From: Armadillidium nasatum
Taxonomy: Eukaryota; Arthropoda; Malacostraca; Isopoda; Armadillidiidae
DNA length: 64,000 nucleotides
Reading direction: 5' to 3'
Assembly (NCBI GenBank): GCA_009176605.1
Contig: SEYY01000119.1
Coordinates: forward strand, 71,220 to 135,219
The position numbers and the translations under genes are program-made. Numbering within the stretch: position 1 is the first letter of the stretch; every line of letters begins with the position of its first letter. This document shows positions 50,250 to 64,000 of this stretch, piece by piece. The notes under the pieces are model-generated. The model had not been told where the DNA came from. It saw nothing but the letters and a program-made list of their open reading frames with translations, and did no database searches.

Positions 50250-52613
50250 ACAAACGCCATAGATCTACCAGAGTTGGAAAGAATCAAGCAATCAACACCG
50301 AAATATTCTTATACACGGTATATGAATGCTTGCAGATCAAAAGTACATTTGGGAAATATGTAGTGTGTGTGTTTCAGATTTTATCAGTGAAGTACATGTA
50401 ATATTGAGCATTGTGGTTGTCTAGGGCCACAGAGTTAAACGAAGAAAGGATGAGACGGTGCAGTTAATTTTGTTGCACAAGTCTTCAGTGGAGGGATTGT
50501 TTGACTGTAGAGTTTGAAAGAGCAGTGTCTGTTGTAATAAGTTACGCAGGAATTCGACCGGTTGAAAGAGATTGGAGAGTTATTGATTAGTGAGAGAGTT
50601 GATATAACAAAAAACTCTACCTTAGCAAGCAAAGCAGTAGGAGCTGGACCACCCCAGATATGCGAGGCATAGTACATACGGAGACGAACGACACAACAGT
50701 AATGGGCGATTGGAATGGTGAAGAAATACATACCCAATCTCTAAGAAGCTTTAGAAAGAAAATGGAATCCTTCCAAGATAGATCACGTGAAAAGGAAACC
50801 TCAAAAGTACTAAAGGTTTTTTGTATGTTTCCGCAGATGTTATAGTTATGTGAAATATTATGTAGAGTAAAAAGATGACATTGATGTTTTGTGACATTGA
50901 AAACTATTGTTTTTTTTTCTATGTTCCAATTAAAAATTCAAAAAAGATGAACCTAGTTTGAAGGGCCACTCTCTTAGCAATAGTTATGCAGCAGTGTGGT
51001 ATGTTTTTCAAAACTAAAGTATTTCTGAAATGTGGAGATTTTTTTTTTTTGGAGGGGGGAGTCTGTATAGGAGTGGATAGGTGATAAAGTGAGAGAGATT
51101 ATTAATAAAATTTAGAAAGAGTTGGAATTAGGACAACTCTGAGGATCACCACTCATTAGACTTTAAAGGATGAATTTTTGCAAGTTTCAACCTATAACAG
51201 CTGCTATAGAACTTCTAGAAAAGAAATCAGAGAGAAGTTTAGGAACAAAGGCGCTGTGCCAAACTCCATCGAAGGATTTCGTTGTCTAGCGCCGATGCAA
51301 AAAGATTAACAAAAATTTTGGAGAGCATAGAATCAAAAGTCAGAGAGGAGGGAAAGATGTCATCGGTAGAGCGTCTTTAAGGAATTCATACAGGTTATTG
51401 GAGATGAGATCAGAAGATCTGAGATTTTCTAAATCTTTCTGTTAAGGATAGATTCGAAAACTTTGAAAAGTACTAAAGTTAACGACAGGATTCAATCTCA
51501 AAAAGTTTATTTTTTGACCGATTGAGCTGAAATTTACAACATATATGAATTTTTTAAATCTAAGAACTTTCGATTTCTGATGTTTTTCTGAGTTTCTAAA
51601 GGTTTAAAAGTTATAAGGGTCCAAATTCAAAAAGAGAGAGAATAGAAGTCGTAAACCAGTGGTTCGAATTACTCAAAAACTTCCCTGTGCATTCTCAGCC
51701 CTAATTTCTACAACTTTAATGTTGGACTTTTTTGATAATTTCTGATACGTTTTGACTACAGAAGTTCCAATTTTTTTTTTTTTTTTTTCAAAAAGTGATA
51801 AAAAACATACCATTCCGGAGAAAAAATTTTAAACCTGTACATTAAAAGTTTTTTAAATTTGGCAAGTAATTAGAGGAGTGACAGAGCTAAACATTTTATT
51901 TAAGGCACTTTTAAACCTAATTGTTTGGCTCGAGATACAGCCTCTCAAACTTTGGAAATTTCGTAGTAAATTGACCATTTTCGAGGAGCAATATCTTGAA
52001 AAGAACAAATAGCAATGAATAAAAAATTTAAAGAAATTTGTAGCCCTGTCTCTCATCTATAGACCCTCCAAAAATTAAAGACTTTAAAATGTACAGTTTT
52101 TTCTAAAAAAAAAAAAAATTTTATGTATGAAGGTGCGTTTTTCAAAATTGAAAAAAAAAATTTCGACACTTGGTCAAGTAAGGGCATATAACTTTTTTCT
52201 GTAACGCAGAGAACAAACCTAGATCTAGGCATAAATTAGTTGGAAGTGGAGTAGAAGGAATAACTCCGGATCGTCTAAAGTAGAATTAGAGCCAAATATT
52301 GAGCGTAGAGCCCAATTTATCAAAAAGTAAAACTGTACTTGTACCGTACGAGATAATAGAGGAACTAGAAAAAAAATGATTGCATTTTCTGCAAAGGAAG
52401 GTTTTGGTGTAATGAAAAATAGTTTTTGCACTTCCAGGTGAAATATAAGTTTCATTCTAGAGTTCAAAGACGACGGTAATTCCTAAAAGCGGAACATAAA
52501 ATTAAAACTAACATAATTAAACCAAGATATGCAATATTTAGTAGAATGGAATGTGAATCTCGTGTCTGAGAAAATAACTTTCATTATGGGTTCTACACAC
52601 TTTTGAAGGACCT
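50250..52613 (-). mobile_element. Main-family LINE, old copy, 3' part (continues at 58234)
   Basis: Minus-strand LINE traced from its 3' tail (ACCAGAGTTGG near 50270) through the thumb region (RMYYASHIWGG near 50670) and RT pieces to the post-endonuclease linker near 52600. An unclassified repeat replaces about 240 bp of the RT region at 51485-52213. A young gypsy element then interrupts it, and the endonuclease part resumes at 58234. Heavily mutated. Confidence 0.8.
51485..52213. repeat. Unclassified dispersed repeat, copy 2, inside a LINE
   Basis: Starts near TTTTTTGACCGATTGAGCTG and is related to 18085-18420. It extends further right with repeated TTCGACACTTGG/AATTTTTCAAAA-like sequence. 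It entered the LINE as a unit, so it is mobile or was carried by a mobile element. Confidence 0.65.
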
Positions 52614-53013
52614 TGTATATTTTCCACATTTTCGTTACAACAGTAACCAACTTCGTCCGTTGCAACATAAACTAGTGTTTATCAGACACTACAGTGTATC
52701 ATACAATTACCACCATATTGCACTTCAAGCAATATTTTGTTTACCAACACAGTGTCTGCAGGGTATCCTTATCACATCAGAAGGTGCTGCTTGAATACCA
52801 GTCATCAGTGAAGTCTGCTTCCTTCTCTGGGTATTACCAGGCTGACACTAGATAGGGTTTTTGTTGTTTTTGTCTTTGTGTCATTGGCATACTTCTGTTC
52901 TTGTTGAACCATCCAGAGTCATTATATTTTGAATTAAAATTAAGAACACCATCCAGCCTTCATTATTTCTCCTATGCCTACCATCTAAGCAACTTCAACC
53001 ATAAACCACCAAC
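52614..53013 (+). repeat. Young Ty3/gypsy element, left LTR
   Basis: 400 bp beginning TGTATATTTTCCAC and ending AAACCACCAAC. It differs from the right LTR at only three or four positions. Confidence 0.9.
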
Positions 53014-53216
53014 CAAAAAGTGGTCACCCTAGGAGTGGTGATTCTGGATTGGAAGAAGCAGGAGCACAGAAGCTTCAACATTGGAACCCTGTCTAGTGGG
53101 AATTTTTATATATATTTATTTAATTTTTTATTATTTTTAATTATTTTATTTTTTATCGCATATATATATTTTACATATTTGCAAATTCATATTTCTTTTT
53201 ATTAATTTATTTCATT

Positions 53217-53402
<186 letters not shown>

Positions 53403-56400
53403 AAATATTTTACGCACAATTGTTTATTATTTTTATTTGTTTTTTACTTATATCATGTCCAATGATGCCCCTTCCCAGCCTGCTGCATCTCCAACCTGCA
53501 ATTTTCCTTCCTCACTACATCCCTGGGGATGTAGAGCTATGGCTTCTCCAGCTGGAGACCATTTTTCCTGTATCATATACCTCTGATACCAAGTTTCGAG
53601 CTCTTGTACCTCTTCTGCCCCCAGAGGTTCTGCGTCAAGTCAAGGATGTTCTCCCTACCGTCCGATTGTCTCCTGATCCTTTCACAGCATTAAAGACAGA
53701 GCTGCTGAATAGGGTGGCACCTTCTCGGGAAGAGAAAATTGGACAACTTTTGAGTCGTGAACCGCTTGGAGCCCGCACTCCAAGTCAGCTCATGGCTCAT
53801 TTGTTGAGCCAATTAGGGTCAGCGCCGTCCGACACTGAGGCCCTTCTCATCCGAGAGCTCTTCCTGAAGAAGTTGCCGGCAGATGCCCAGGGGATACTGG
53901 CGGTTACTTCTCCTTCTACACCCCTTCAGGAGGTTGCTGCTATCGCGGATAGGATCCTCCGCACTTTCCATCCTTCCCAGGTTTCTATTTCCTCTGCGAC
54001 TTCTTCTGCACCTCCTGCTGTCTCTTTACCTCTTGCACAAACTTTCACACCTTCTACTGTCGCTTCTACTTCTACACTTCCTTCTTCAGGTCTGGCACAG
54101 GACTTACACACTCGCGTGGCTTGTTTGGAGTCCAAGATGGATGCACTTCAAACCTCTCTCAACGCTCTCATTATTTCCATCGCTTCTTCTAACCGCTCTC
54201 GCTCTTCTACCCCTTCTGCTCGTTCCAGGTGCTCCTCACGGTCGTGCTCCATCTCCTTCTCGCAGAAGGGACTCTCCTTTGTGCTATTATCATAGCACAT
54301 TTGGAGATCGCGCTCTTAAGTGCAATAAGCCTTGTACTTTCCAGGGAAACCTTCCGGCCAGTCAGTGATAGCTGTAGCTGACACTGGCCCTACTTCCCAC
54401 CCTTCACAGCAACGCCTTCTTCGGATTTTTGACCCTTTATCAGGTCTCAATTATCTTGTCGACACAGGAGCCGAACTTTCCCTCCTGCCGAAGGCTTACA
54501 CTTCTACTTCTTCTTCTTCCACCTCTTTCCTTGGTCCTTCTTTGTTTGCCGCCAATGGCTCTGCCATTGCGACGCATGGCGAAAAAAGTTTAACCTTGGA
54601 TTTAGGTCTTCGACGGTGTTTCCGTTGGATCTTCACAATTGCTGAAGGTCTCCCAACCCATTCTAGGGGCAGATTTCCTGTCCCACTTCGGGTTAGTTGT
54701 AGATCTGCGCCATCAGGCGCTTGATCGACAACTGCACTTCCCTCTCTGCTCAGGGATGTTTATTTTCGACTCCACACTTCAGCATTTCTTCGGTGTTACC
54801 TTCTTCACCTTCTACCTCTTCTGAGTTTTCTACCATGCTTTCTCAGGATTTTCCCTCACTCCTTAAGCCTTGCTCTTCAGAAGCCCCGGTCAAGCACAAT
54901 GTGCAGCACCACATTGAGACCTCCGGCTCCCCTGTTTTCGCTCGTCCTCGAAGGCTCGCTCCTGAGAGGCTTAAGGTTGCTCGTGCTGAGTTTGACCACA
55001 TGCTTGAACTCGGCATTATTCGCCCTTCGAAAATCAGCATGGTCCTCTCCTCTTCATTTGGTTCCCAAGGCTACTCCGGGTGACTGGAGGCCTTGTGGAG
55101 ACTATCGTGCCCTGAATGCTGCGACTGTGCCTGACAGATACTCTCTGCCACACATTCAGGACTTTACCTCCCATCTGCACGGCAGTACAATATTCTCCAA
55201 AGTGGATTTGGTTCGCGCTTACCATCAGATCCCTGTTGCTCCAGAGGATATTCCTAAAACTGCCATCACTACTCCCTTCGGGTTGTTTGAGTATACCCGC
55301 ATGCCCTACGGCCTCAGGAACGCAGGCACAGACCTTCCAGCGCTTTATGGACTCTGTGCTCCGCGGTCTTCCTTTCTGCTGGGCATACCTCGACGACCTC
55401 CTCATTGCCAGCTCTTCTCCTGAGCTCCACAAGTCTCACCTGCAGGCTGTTTTCACCAGGCTGCAGGAATTTGGCATCAGAGTGAACCCTGACAAGTGTG
55501 TCTTAGGTGTTCCATCACTTACCTTCTTGGGGCACACTATTTCACCTTCAGGAGTTCTTCCCCTTCAGGATAAGTTTTCTGCCATTCGACAGTTCCCTCT
55601 TCCTGAAACTCAGCGTCAACTTCGACAATTTCTTGGCATGATAACCTTTTATCATCGTTTCATTCCTTCGGCTGCAGCTCTCCTGACACCTCTTACTTCT
55701 CTGCTGAAGGGGAAAAAGAGGGGTCAATCTACCAAGGTCACTTGGTCGGATGCTGCTCGGCAGGCTTTCTCTGACGCAACGTCTGCTCTGGCTGAAGCTA
55801 CTCTTCTCGTCTTTCCGCAGGAGTCTGCTCCCACTCGCCTTCAGGTAGATGCTTCCGATTTTGCCGTCGGGGGTGTCCTGCAGCAATACCAGAATGAGAT
55901 GTGGGTGCCTCTTGCCTTCTTTTCTAAAAAACTTCAACCTGCTGAGACACGGTACAGTGCCTTCAGTAGGGAACTTTTGGCCATGTATTTGGCTACCAAA
56001 CACTTCCGCTATTTTCTCGAGGGACGTTCTTTTCACATTCTGACTGATCATAAGCCTATCACCTTCGCTATGCAGTCTCGTAATGAACGTCATTCACCTC
56101 GAGAAGCGCGCCATCTGGAATATGTCTCTCAGTTCACCACTGACATCCGGCATATTCACGGCATCGACAACCACACTGCTGATGCTCTCTCTCGGATAGA
56201 GATTAACGCAAGTTCTTCTCTATCCCCGGTAGATTTCGAGGGCATGGCAGCTGCACAGGAGTCAGAGGACATCTCTCTTCCTGATTTTACTTCTCTTTCT
56301 CTTCAATCTCTTCACCTGCCTGGTATTGCTCGACCACTCGTCTGTGATACTTCTACAGGTTCTCCTCGACCATTGGTCCCTTCCTCCTTCAGAAAACAGG

Positions 56401-57830
56401 TCTTCCACTCATTGCATGACCTCGCCCATCCAGGGTTTTCGGCCACACAGAAGCTGGTTGCTTCACGTTTTGTATGGCCGAACATGCAGAGTGATCTCAA
56501 GACTTGGGCACGCGCTTGCCTCTCCTGCCAGAGGACCAAGGTCCATCGTCACACCAAGGCTCCCCTTGGTGAGTTTCTGCCTCCAGGTGAGCGTTTTCAA
56601 CATGTTCATGTTGATCTCGTCGGTCCTATTCCTCCCTCAGATGGTTGCTCTTACCTTCTCACCTGCGTCGACCGTTTCACTCGCTGGCCGGAGGCTATTC
56701 CTATTCCCCAACATAACTGCAGAAACAGTTGCTAAGGCCTTCTTAGCTCACTGGGTCTCTCGTTATGGTGTGCCGGAGACAATCACAACTGACCAGGGTC
56801 GTCAGTTCGAGTCATTTCTTTGGCGTGATTTTATGTCTCTTCTCGGCACTTCCCGCATTCGTACTTCTGCTTACCATCCTGCTGCTAATGGTATGGTGGA
56901 GCGCTTTCATCGTCAGCTCAAGGCTTCTCTGGCCGCTCATCCTCGCTCGGAACATTGGACTGAGGCACTGCCTTTCGTACTCCTCGGGATTCGCTCTGCG
57001 ATGAAAGAGGACTTACAGTGCACTTCGGCGGAACTGGTTTACGGTTCACCTCTTCGTCTTCCAGGGGAATTCTTTGACCCTTCGGTTTCTCCTGCGTCTT
57101 CCGACCCTTACACTTATCTCTCTCGCCTCCGTCAGTGTTCTGCTTCGTGGAAACCTTCTGTTCCACGCCCTCACGCTCGCATACACTCTTTCATTCCGAA
57201 AGACCTCGCAACATGTACACATGTTTTCGTCCGCCTCGATGCTCATCGAGCTCCGCTGCAAGCTCGATATTTGGGGCCTTACAAGGTTTTAAGTCGTCGG
57301 GAGAAAACCTTCCTTCTTCAGCTCCCTTGTCGGACGGAAGTTTTCTCTGTTGATAGGCTTAAACCTGCATTTTTCGAATCTTCCCCGGATCCTCCGGATG
57401 ATTTTGAAGAGTCTCCTCTTCTCATTCCTTTCGCTCTTCCAACACCACATGTGCCAGATCGCCTTTCCTCTCCTACTCTTCCTACTCCTCCTTCTTCTTC
57501 CACTGACTCACCTCCACCACCTCCTTCACCACCTCCTGCACCGCCTTCTTCACAGCGTTCTTCTGGTTCTTCTCCCTCTTCTTCGACTAGTGGACCTGCG
57601 GCTCGCCCTGCTATTCTACGTCGGACAAAGAGTGGCAGAACTGTTCGACCTCCTCTTCGCTTTCGTCTCTAACACTTGCCACTTTTGGAGGGGGGTTCTG
57701 TAGCCGCAGAGCTTCCCGCACTCTACTATATTTTATACTGTGTTTTTTTTTACTCTTCTTTTTTATATTTGCGGAACTAGGCTATTAGATACCGCCTTTT
57801 TCTACCGACTTCTTGTTTGTGTAATCAACG

Positions 57831-58233
57831 TGTATATTTTCCACATTTTCGTTACAACAGTAACCAACTTCGTCTGTTGCAACATAAACTAGTGTTTATC
57901 AGACACTACAGTGTATCATACAATTACCACCATATTGCACTTCAAGCAATATTTTGTTTACCAACACAGTGTCTGCAGGGTATCCTTACCACATCAGAAG
58001 GTGCTGCTTGAATACCAGTCATCAGTGAAGTCTGCTTCCTTCTCTGGGTATTACCAGGCTGACACTAGATAGGGTTTTTGTTGTTTTTGTCTTTGTGTCA
58101 TTGGCATACTTCTGTTCTTGTTGAACCATCCAGAGTCATTATTTTTGAATTAAAATTAAGAACACCATCCAGCCTTCATTATTTCTCCTATGCCTACCAT
58201 CTAAGCAACTTCAACCATAAACCACCAACTATA
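57831..58233 (+). repeat. Young Ty3/gypsy element, right LTR
   Basis: Matches the left LTR over 399 bp to 58229; the last four bases (TATA) before the ACCT flank do not match the left LTR border, so the exact LTR end is uncertain. A purine-rich GGAGGGGGG near 57690 could be the polypurine tract, although it lies about 135 bp upstream. Confidence 0.85.
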
Positions 58234-58940
58234 ACCTTATCTCACTTAGATAATAATCATTTCATGGGATATAAAGTACTGTGACCGTAAGTTCGGCCAA
58301 TTATCAGTAACGAAAGCTTCTCTTCCCCGCATGGGTGGTTCTTTCATGTTGAAGACTTGAAGAAATAGAACAGGATACAGAGATAAGGTGTTAAGGTCTG
58401 TTATGTAGAGTTCATCTTCAAGACTATCAAGGTAACTAGTAGCGCCATTTGCTAGAGCTTATTCTAAGTAGAGAAATAGTAAGCGAGTTCACCACCTTGA
58501 GAATTAGAGAAAGGCCACTGGCTGTGGTTAATTTCCGGTGTTGAGTGAAGTAAGGTTTAGAAGTTCAGTAAAGATAAAGAATATTTTTCCAAGATGATGG
58601 GGAAGCTCCATACCATATTTTCAAGGTTATAATAAATACAGAAACAAAAAGAAAGTTCAGCTGTTGAGAATCAGAGCTAGAAGATAGTCGTTGGTAAACA
58701 CTGAAAATCACTAAAAATGATTTCGTAGAAAATAGAGAAAACATGCTCTATTTTGGAGTTTAGAGAGCCAACGAATTTAGGTTGTCGGGAGAAGTAAGAA
58801 ATAAATCAAACAATTGAATTTTGTCGAAGATTGACAAGAGATCCTAACCACGAAAACTTCGATATACTCCAAATTAGAAATATGAGAACGTCGTTTCGCA
58901 CATATGTACTAAAACCACCTTTGGTTGATAATTGTAGTAG
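58234..58940 (-). mobile_element. Main-family LINE, old copy, endonuclease part
   Basis: Continuation of the LINE interrupted by the gypsy element. The minus strand carries a degraded endonuclease (GGFSTYVRNDVLIFNLEYIE near 58870) reaching further 5' than the 38-41 kb copy. The left part matches the 40.45-40.75 kb region. Confidence 0.7.
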
Positions 58941-61187
<2,247 letters not shown>

Positions 61188-61189
61188 AA

Positions 61190-64000
61190 ATAAATTTTAA
61201 TATTAAATATATTTATAATCTTATTAAAAATACGAAATGTAAGTATTGTGACGTCATACATTTTCTTTATTACTATGTATCCGAATTATTATAGTCATAT
61301 GATTTTAATGTTTGTGGCGTCGCGACCATAAATTCTTGTGGTGTCATACCTTTTTTTGTAGGCTTTGCTTTCAAGCCCTGACATAAATTACAATTCGTGG
61401 AAATATTTATTTCCTAAACTAAGTGACGTCTTTGGGCTTATTATTTTTCCTATATTTAACATGCTTTCATATTTGATAAAATTTTATATTATAGAAGCAT
61501 ATGGTATGCGCCATCTTTGATCTCTGTCCACGCGGTTTTCATCTCTGTAGATTTTCTCTTGACACGTTGTTTCCTCACTCCAATATTCAATTCCTGTTTA
61601 TGACTCACAAAATTTATATGTACTATTATTTACTTTAATTCACTGAACAAAAATGAGCATTATGTCTATAACATTATCACGTGACTAAAATTTGTATCGT
61701 TTCTATCAATACCTGATATTTCATGTTTATGACTCATCTCAGGTGACGTATAACATAATCACGAGTTTACAGTATTAGTTCACTTCATATCTACAACGTC
61801 ATTTTATAACAATACCTATTACATTTATAAGTAAATATTCTTATTACATAATAAAACATTACTTTAAAATGATTTTATATATGCGAAAGCATTAGAACTT
61901 AAAAATTACATCATATAATTTCCATCTCATGACTCTATTTCTTTAATAGTAAAATGCTATCATGCACATATTCTTGGATATTCATCCCTTTTTCTTCCAT
62001 TTAACCTCATACACATGTACACGCTCACTCATGATATAAATAAAATATATGCGACAAAGAGGTGCATTTTAATTTTTATTATTTCACAGACATGTATCAC
62101 AATGTTTTGAGTGATGAGATTCTATGAACGACTTTTATATTTAAGGGGAATTATAAGGCGGTCATTTAAACGCCTTAATAAGAAAAGTAAAAAAAACTGA
62201 GTTCCCTCGCTTGTCTTTTATATATTTTTTTTTTCAGGGGTTTTATAGTACATTCTCTACTGATTCTAAATCTGCAATTAGATTTTTAAAATTCTTTATA
62301 CTTCCTTTTAAAAAGACTTTGCAATTCAAGGTCATTTGGACCTTTAAATTAGCGACATATGGCAATTATGAAAACAAATAAAATTTTAATTTTAAAATTT
62401 TTTTCTTAGTTTTATAGAGAATAATAAGCTGATTTCAAATATGTAATTAGTTTTTCCTAGTTCCAAATGGTTTTCGAGATATGAACACGTAAATATGAAA
62501 AAAAAGTCATCATTTTTACTAATTAATGGGCGTAGCTTTTTTTTTTTTTTTTTTTTATTTTTTTCAGAGAAAATATTCACCAAAAAAAAACTTGTCGATG
62601 TATTTCTTTCAAACTTTTTTTTAATGAAATAGAGATAGTTGGAGGAAGACAATTACGTAGTTTTATAGACCAGATTAAAGCGGTTCTATTTGGGTAATCA
62701 TAAATATATCAAAATTTGACAAAAAAAAAAAAAATTATAATTTCCTGTTGCGTCAACATAGAATGAATATGGGAACGCTACCTCGTATGACATTGGTTAA
62801 GCCTTTTTTAAAGAGCTCCAAATCTTCTTGCTTCGTTTAAAAGAAAACGCGAAGGAAAACATTGAATATTATATATTTTATGAAGGACTTAGTTAAAAAA
62901 GTCGGAAAAATACAAGGATGTATCAAGCCCCCAATTAAAAAAAAATGGGTCGTTGGATTTTCTTCTTTCTCAAAATAATGATAGATGAGGGATAGATCTT
63001 TTAAAAAAACACTCTCTCCGTAACATTGATAGCTTTATATCCAGTGATTACCTGCTCCCTTAATAAATATCAGGCGGTCATTTAAACGCTTAATAAGAAA
63101 TGTACTCTATACTGAGTTCCCTCGCTTGTCTTTTATATATTTAGTAAACATATATCCGCTATATAGATGCCAGATACTCCTTTGTTCCCAATATTAAATA
63201 ATTCATATAAACATTAGCTTGTAAGTACATACAAAATAATCGTTTCTGTGACGTCATAGCCATGTGAAAGATATTTTTTTTGTAGCAAACCAATACCCAA
63301 ATTCTGATATTGCCCGTTTATGACTCGTTTTCGAAGTTTTATAACATATACCCTTTGCACCGTATCCTTCTTATTTTTTATTTATGACGTCATCATCATG
63401 TGATATTGTACTCACCGACAAATACCAAGGTCTAAATCATCAACTATTTTTATCATGGATAGTATCACATGTCCCCATATTATGTATTTGTAACTTAAAT
63501 TTATTTTACTTATACAGAAGTATATACATACATCGTGAGAAATTTCAAAACAGGGAATGATACGATTATGTAGCCATGCATAAAATAGTAAATCATCATG
63601 TATATTTTTTCTCATAGCAAATTATATTCGCATACTCAGAGTATCTACCTGATTTGTACCTGTGATGTCACACTATAATTCATATTCCTCACATCTCATG
63701 ATGATATATACAAAATCATGCTTTCACATTACATACAAACAGTATTTAAATTACAATTTTTAGAGACATTTCTGAATATTTAGCAGTTATCCACTTTTTA
63801 GTGAAATCAGACAATACTGTATATTTACTAATACCTAACATCATCATATTTTGAAATACAAATGTAAATATTGTGACGTCATACATTTTTTTATTACTTT
63901 GTACTCTAGTTATAATAATAATCATATGATTTTATGCTTGTGACTTCATGACCATAAATTCTTTTGATGTCATACCTTAACTTTTGAACGTATTGCTTTC
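61190..64000. repeat. Region of degenerate repeats with TGACGTCA-like motifs
   Basis: 61232-61352 and 63863-63980 are direct repeats, both running from TATTGTGACGTCATACATTTT through CATATGATTTTA and GACCATAAATTCTT to TGTCATACCT. Further TGACGTCA or close variants lie near 61424, 61743, 61795, 63250, 63386 and 63664, often with CACGTGA or CATGTGA nearby. 62160-62225 and 63070-63142 form another pair, sharing GGCGGTCATTTAAACGC and ACTGAGTTCCCTCGCTTGTC. No coding sequence is seen. Confidence 0.65.

Overview
The window is AT-rich animal nuclear DNA. Spliced exons with GT-AG introns, several non-LTR retrotransposon families, BEL/Pao and Ty3/gypsy fossils, hAT and Tigger-type DNA transposons and about 37 long (TA)n arrays all point to an arthropod. 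A malacostracan crustacean is the best guess, from the simple-repeat density and the style of the LINE proteins; this is an inference, not an identification. No prokaryotic signatures are present.

One host gene can be assembled. Nine plus-strand exons between 1857 and 47428 join in frame, with matching split codons, into a 409-residue C-terminal part of a Tudor-domain protein of the TDRD7 (Drosophila tapas) type. In other animals this family acts in germ granules and piRNA-linked transposon control. The exons total about 1.2 kb; introns and transposons fill the other 44 kb. The 5' exons lie outside the window. A stop codon at 47426-47428 and an AATAAA at 47472 close the gene.

Layout: 1-930 Tigger-type element; 1857-1990 exon 1; 2-10.5 kb intron with a 120-bp duplication, two copies of the main LINE and a BED-finger (hAT-like) fragment; 10.5-11.4 kb exons 2-4; 11.4-29.8 kb intron with a LINE, a second G-poor LINE, another BED-finger fragment, an old BEL/Pao fossil holding a LINE, a GC-rich orphan ORF and a 1.34-kb hAT foldback element; 29.8-36 kb exons 5-8 with LINE remnants between; 36-47.2 kb last intron with a tRNA-like SINE head, a gypsy fragment split by a LINE, a LINE with internal duplications, a 100-N assembly gap, an RTE-like LINE tail and a second Tigger-type copy; 47.2-47.5 kb exon 9 and poly(A) signal. 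Downstream, 47.5-64 kb is gene-free: an old LINE copy split by a young gypsy element with near-identical LTRs, one more LINE end, and a stretch of degenerate repeats rich in TGACGTCA-like motifs.

The recurring oddity is (TA)n. Such arrays follow the 3' ends of LINEs from three lineages, fill the loop of the foldback element, lie inside the young gypsy element, flank the Tigger-type elements, and run directly into two splice acceptors and out of one splice donor of the Tudor gene.
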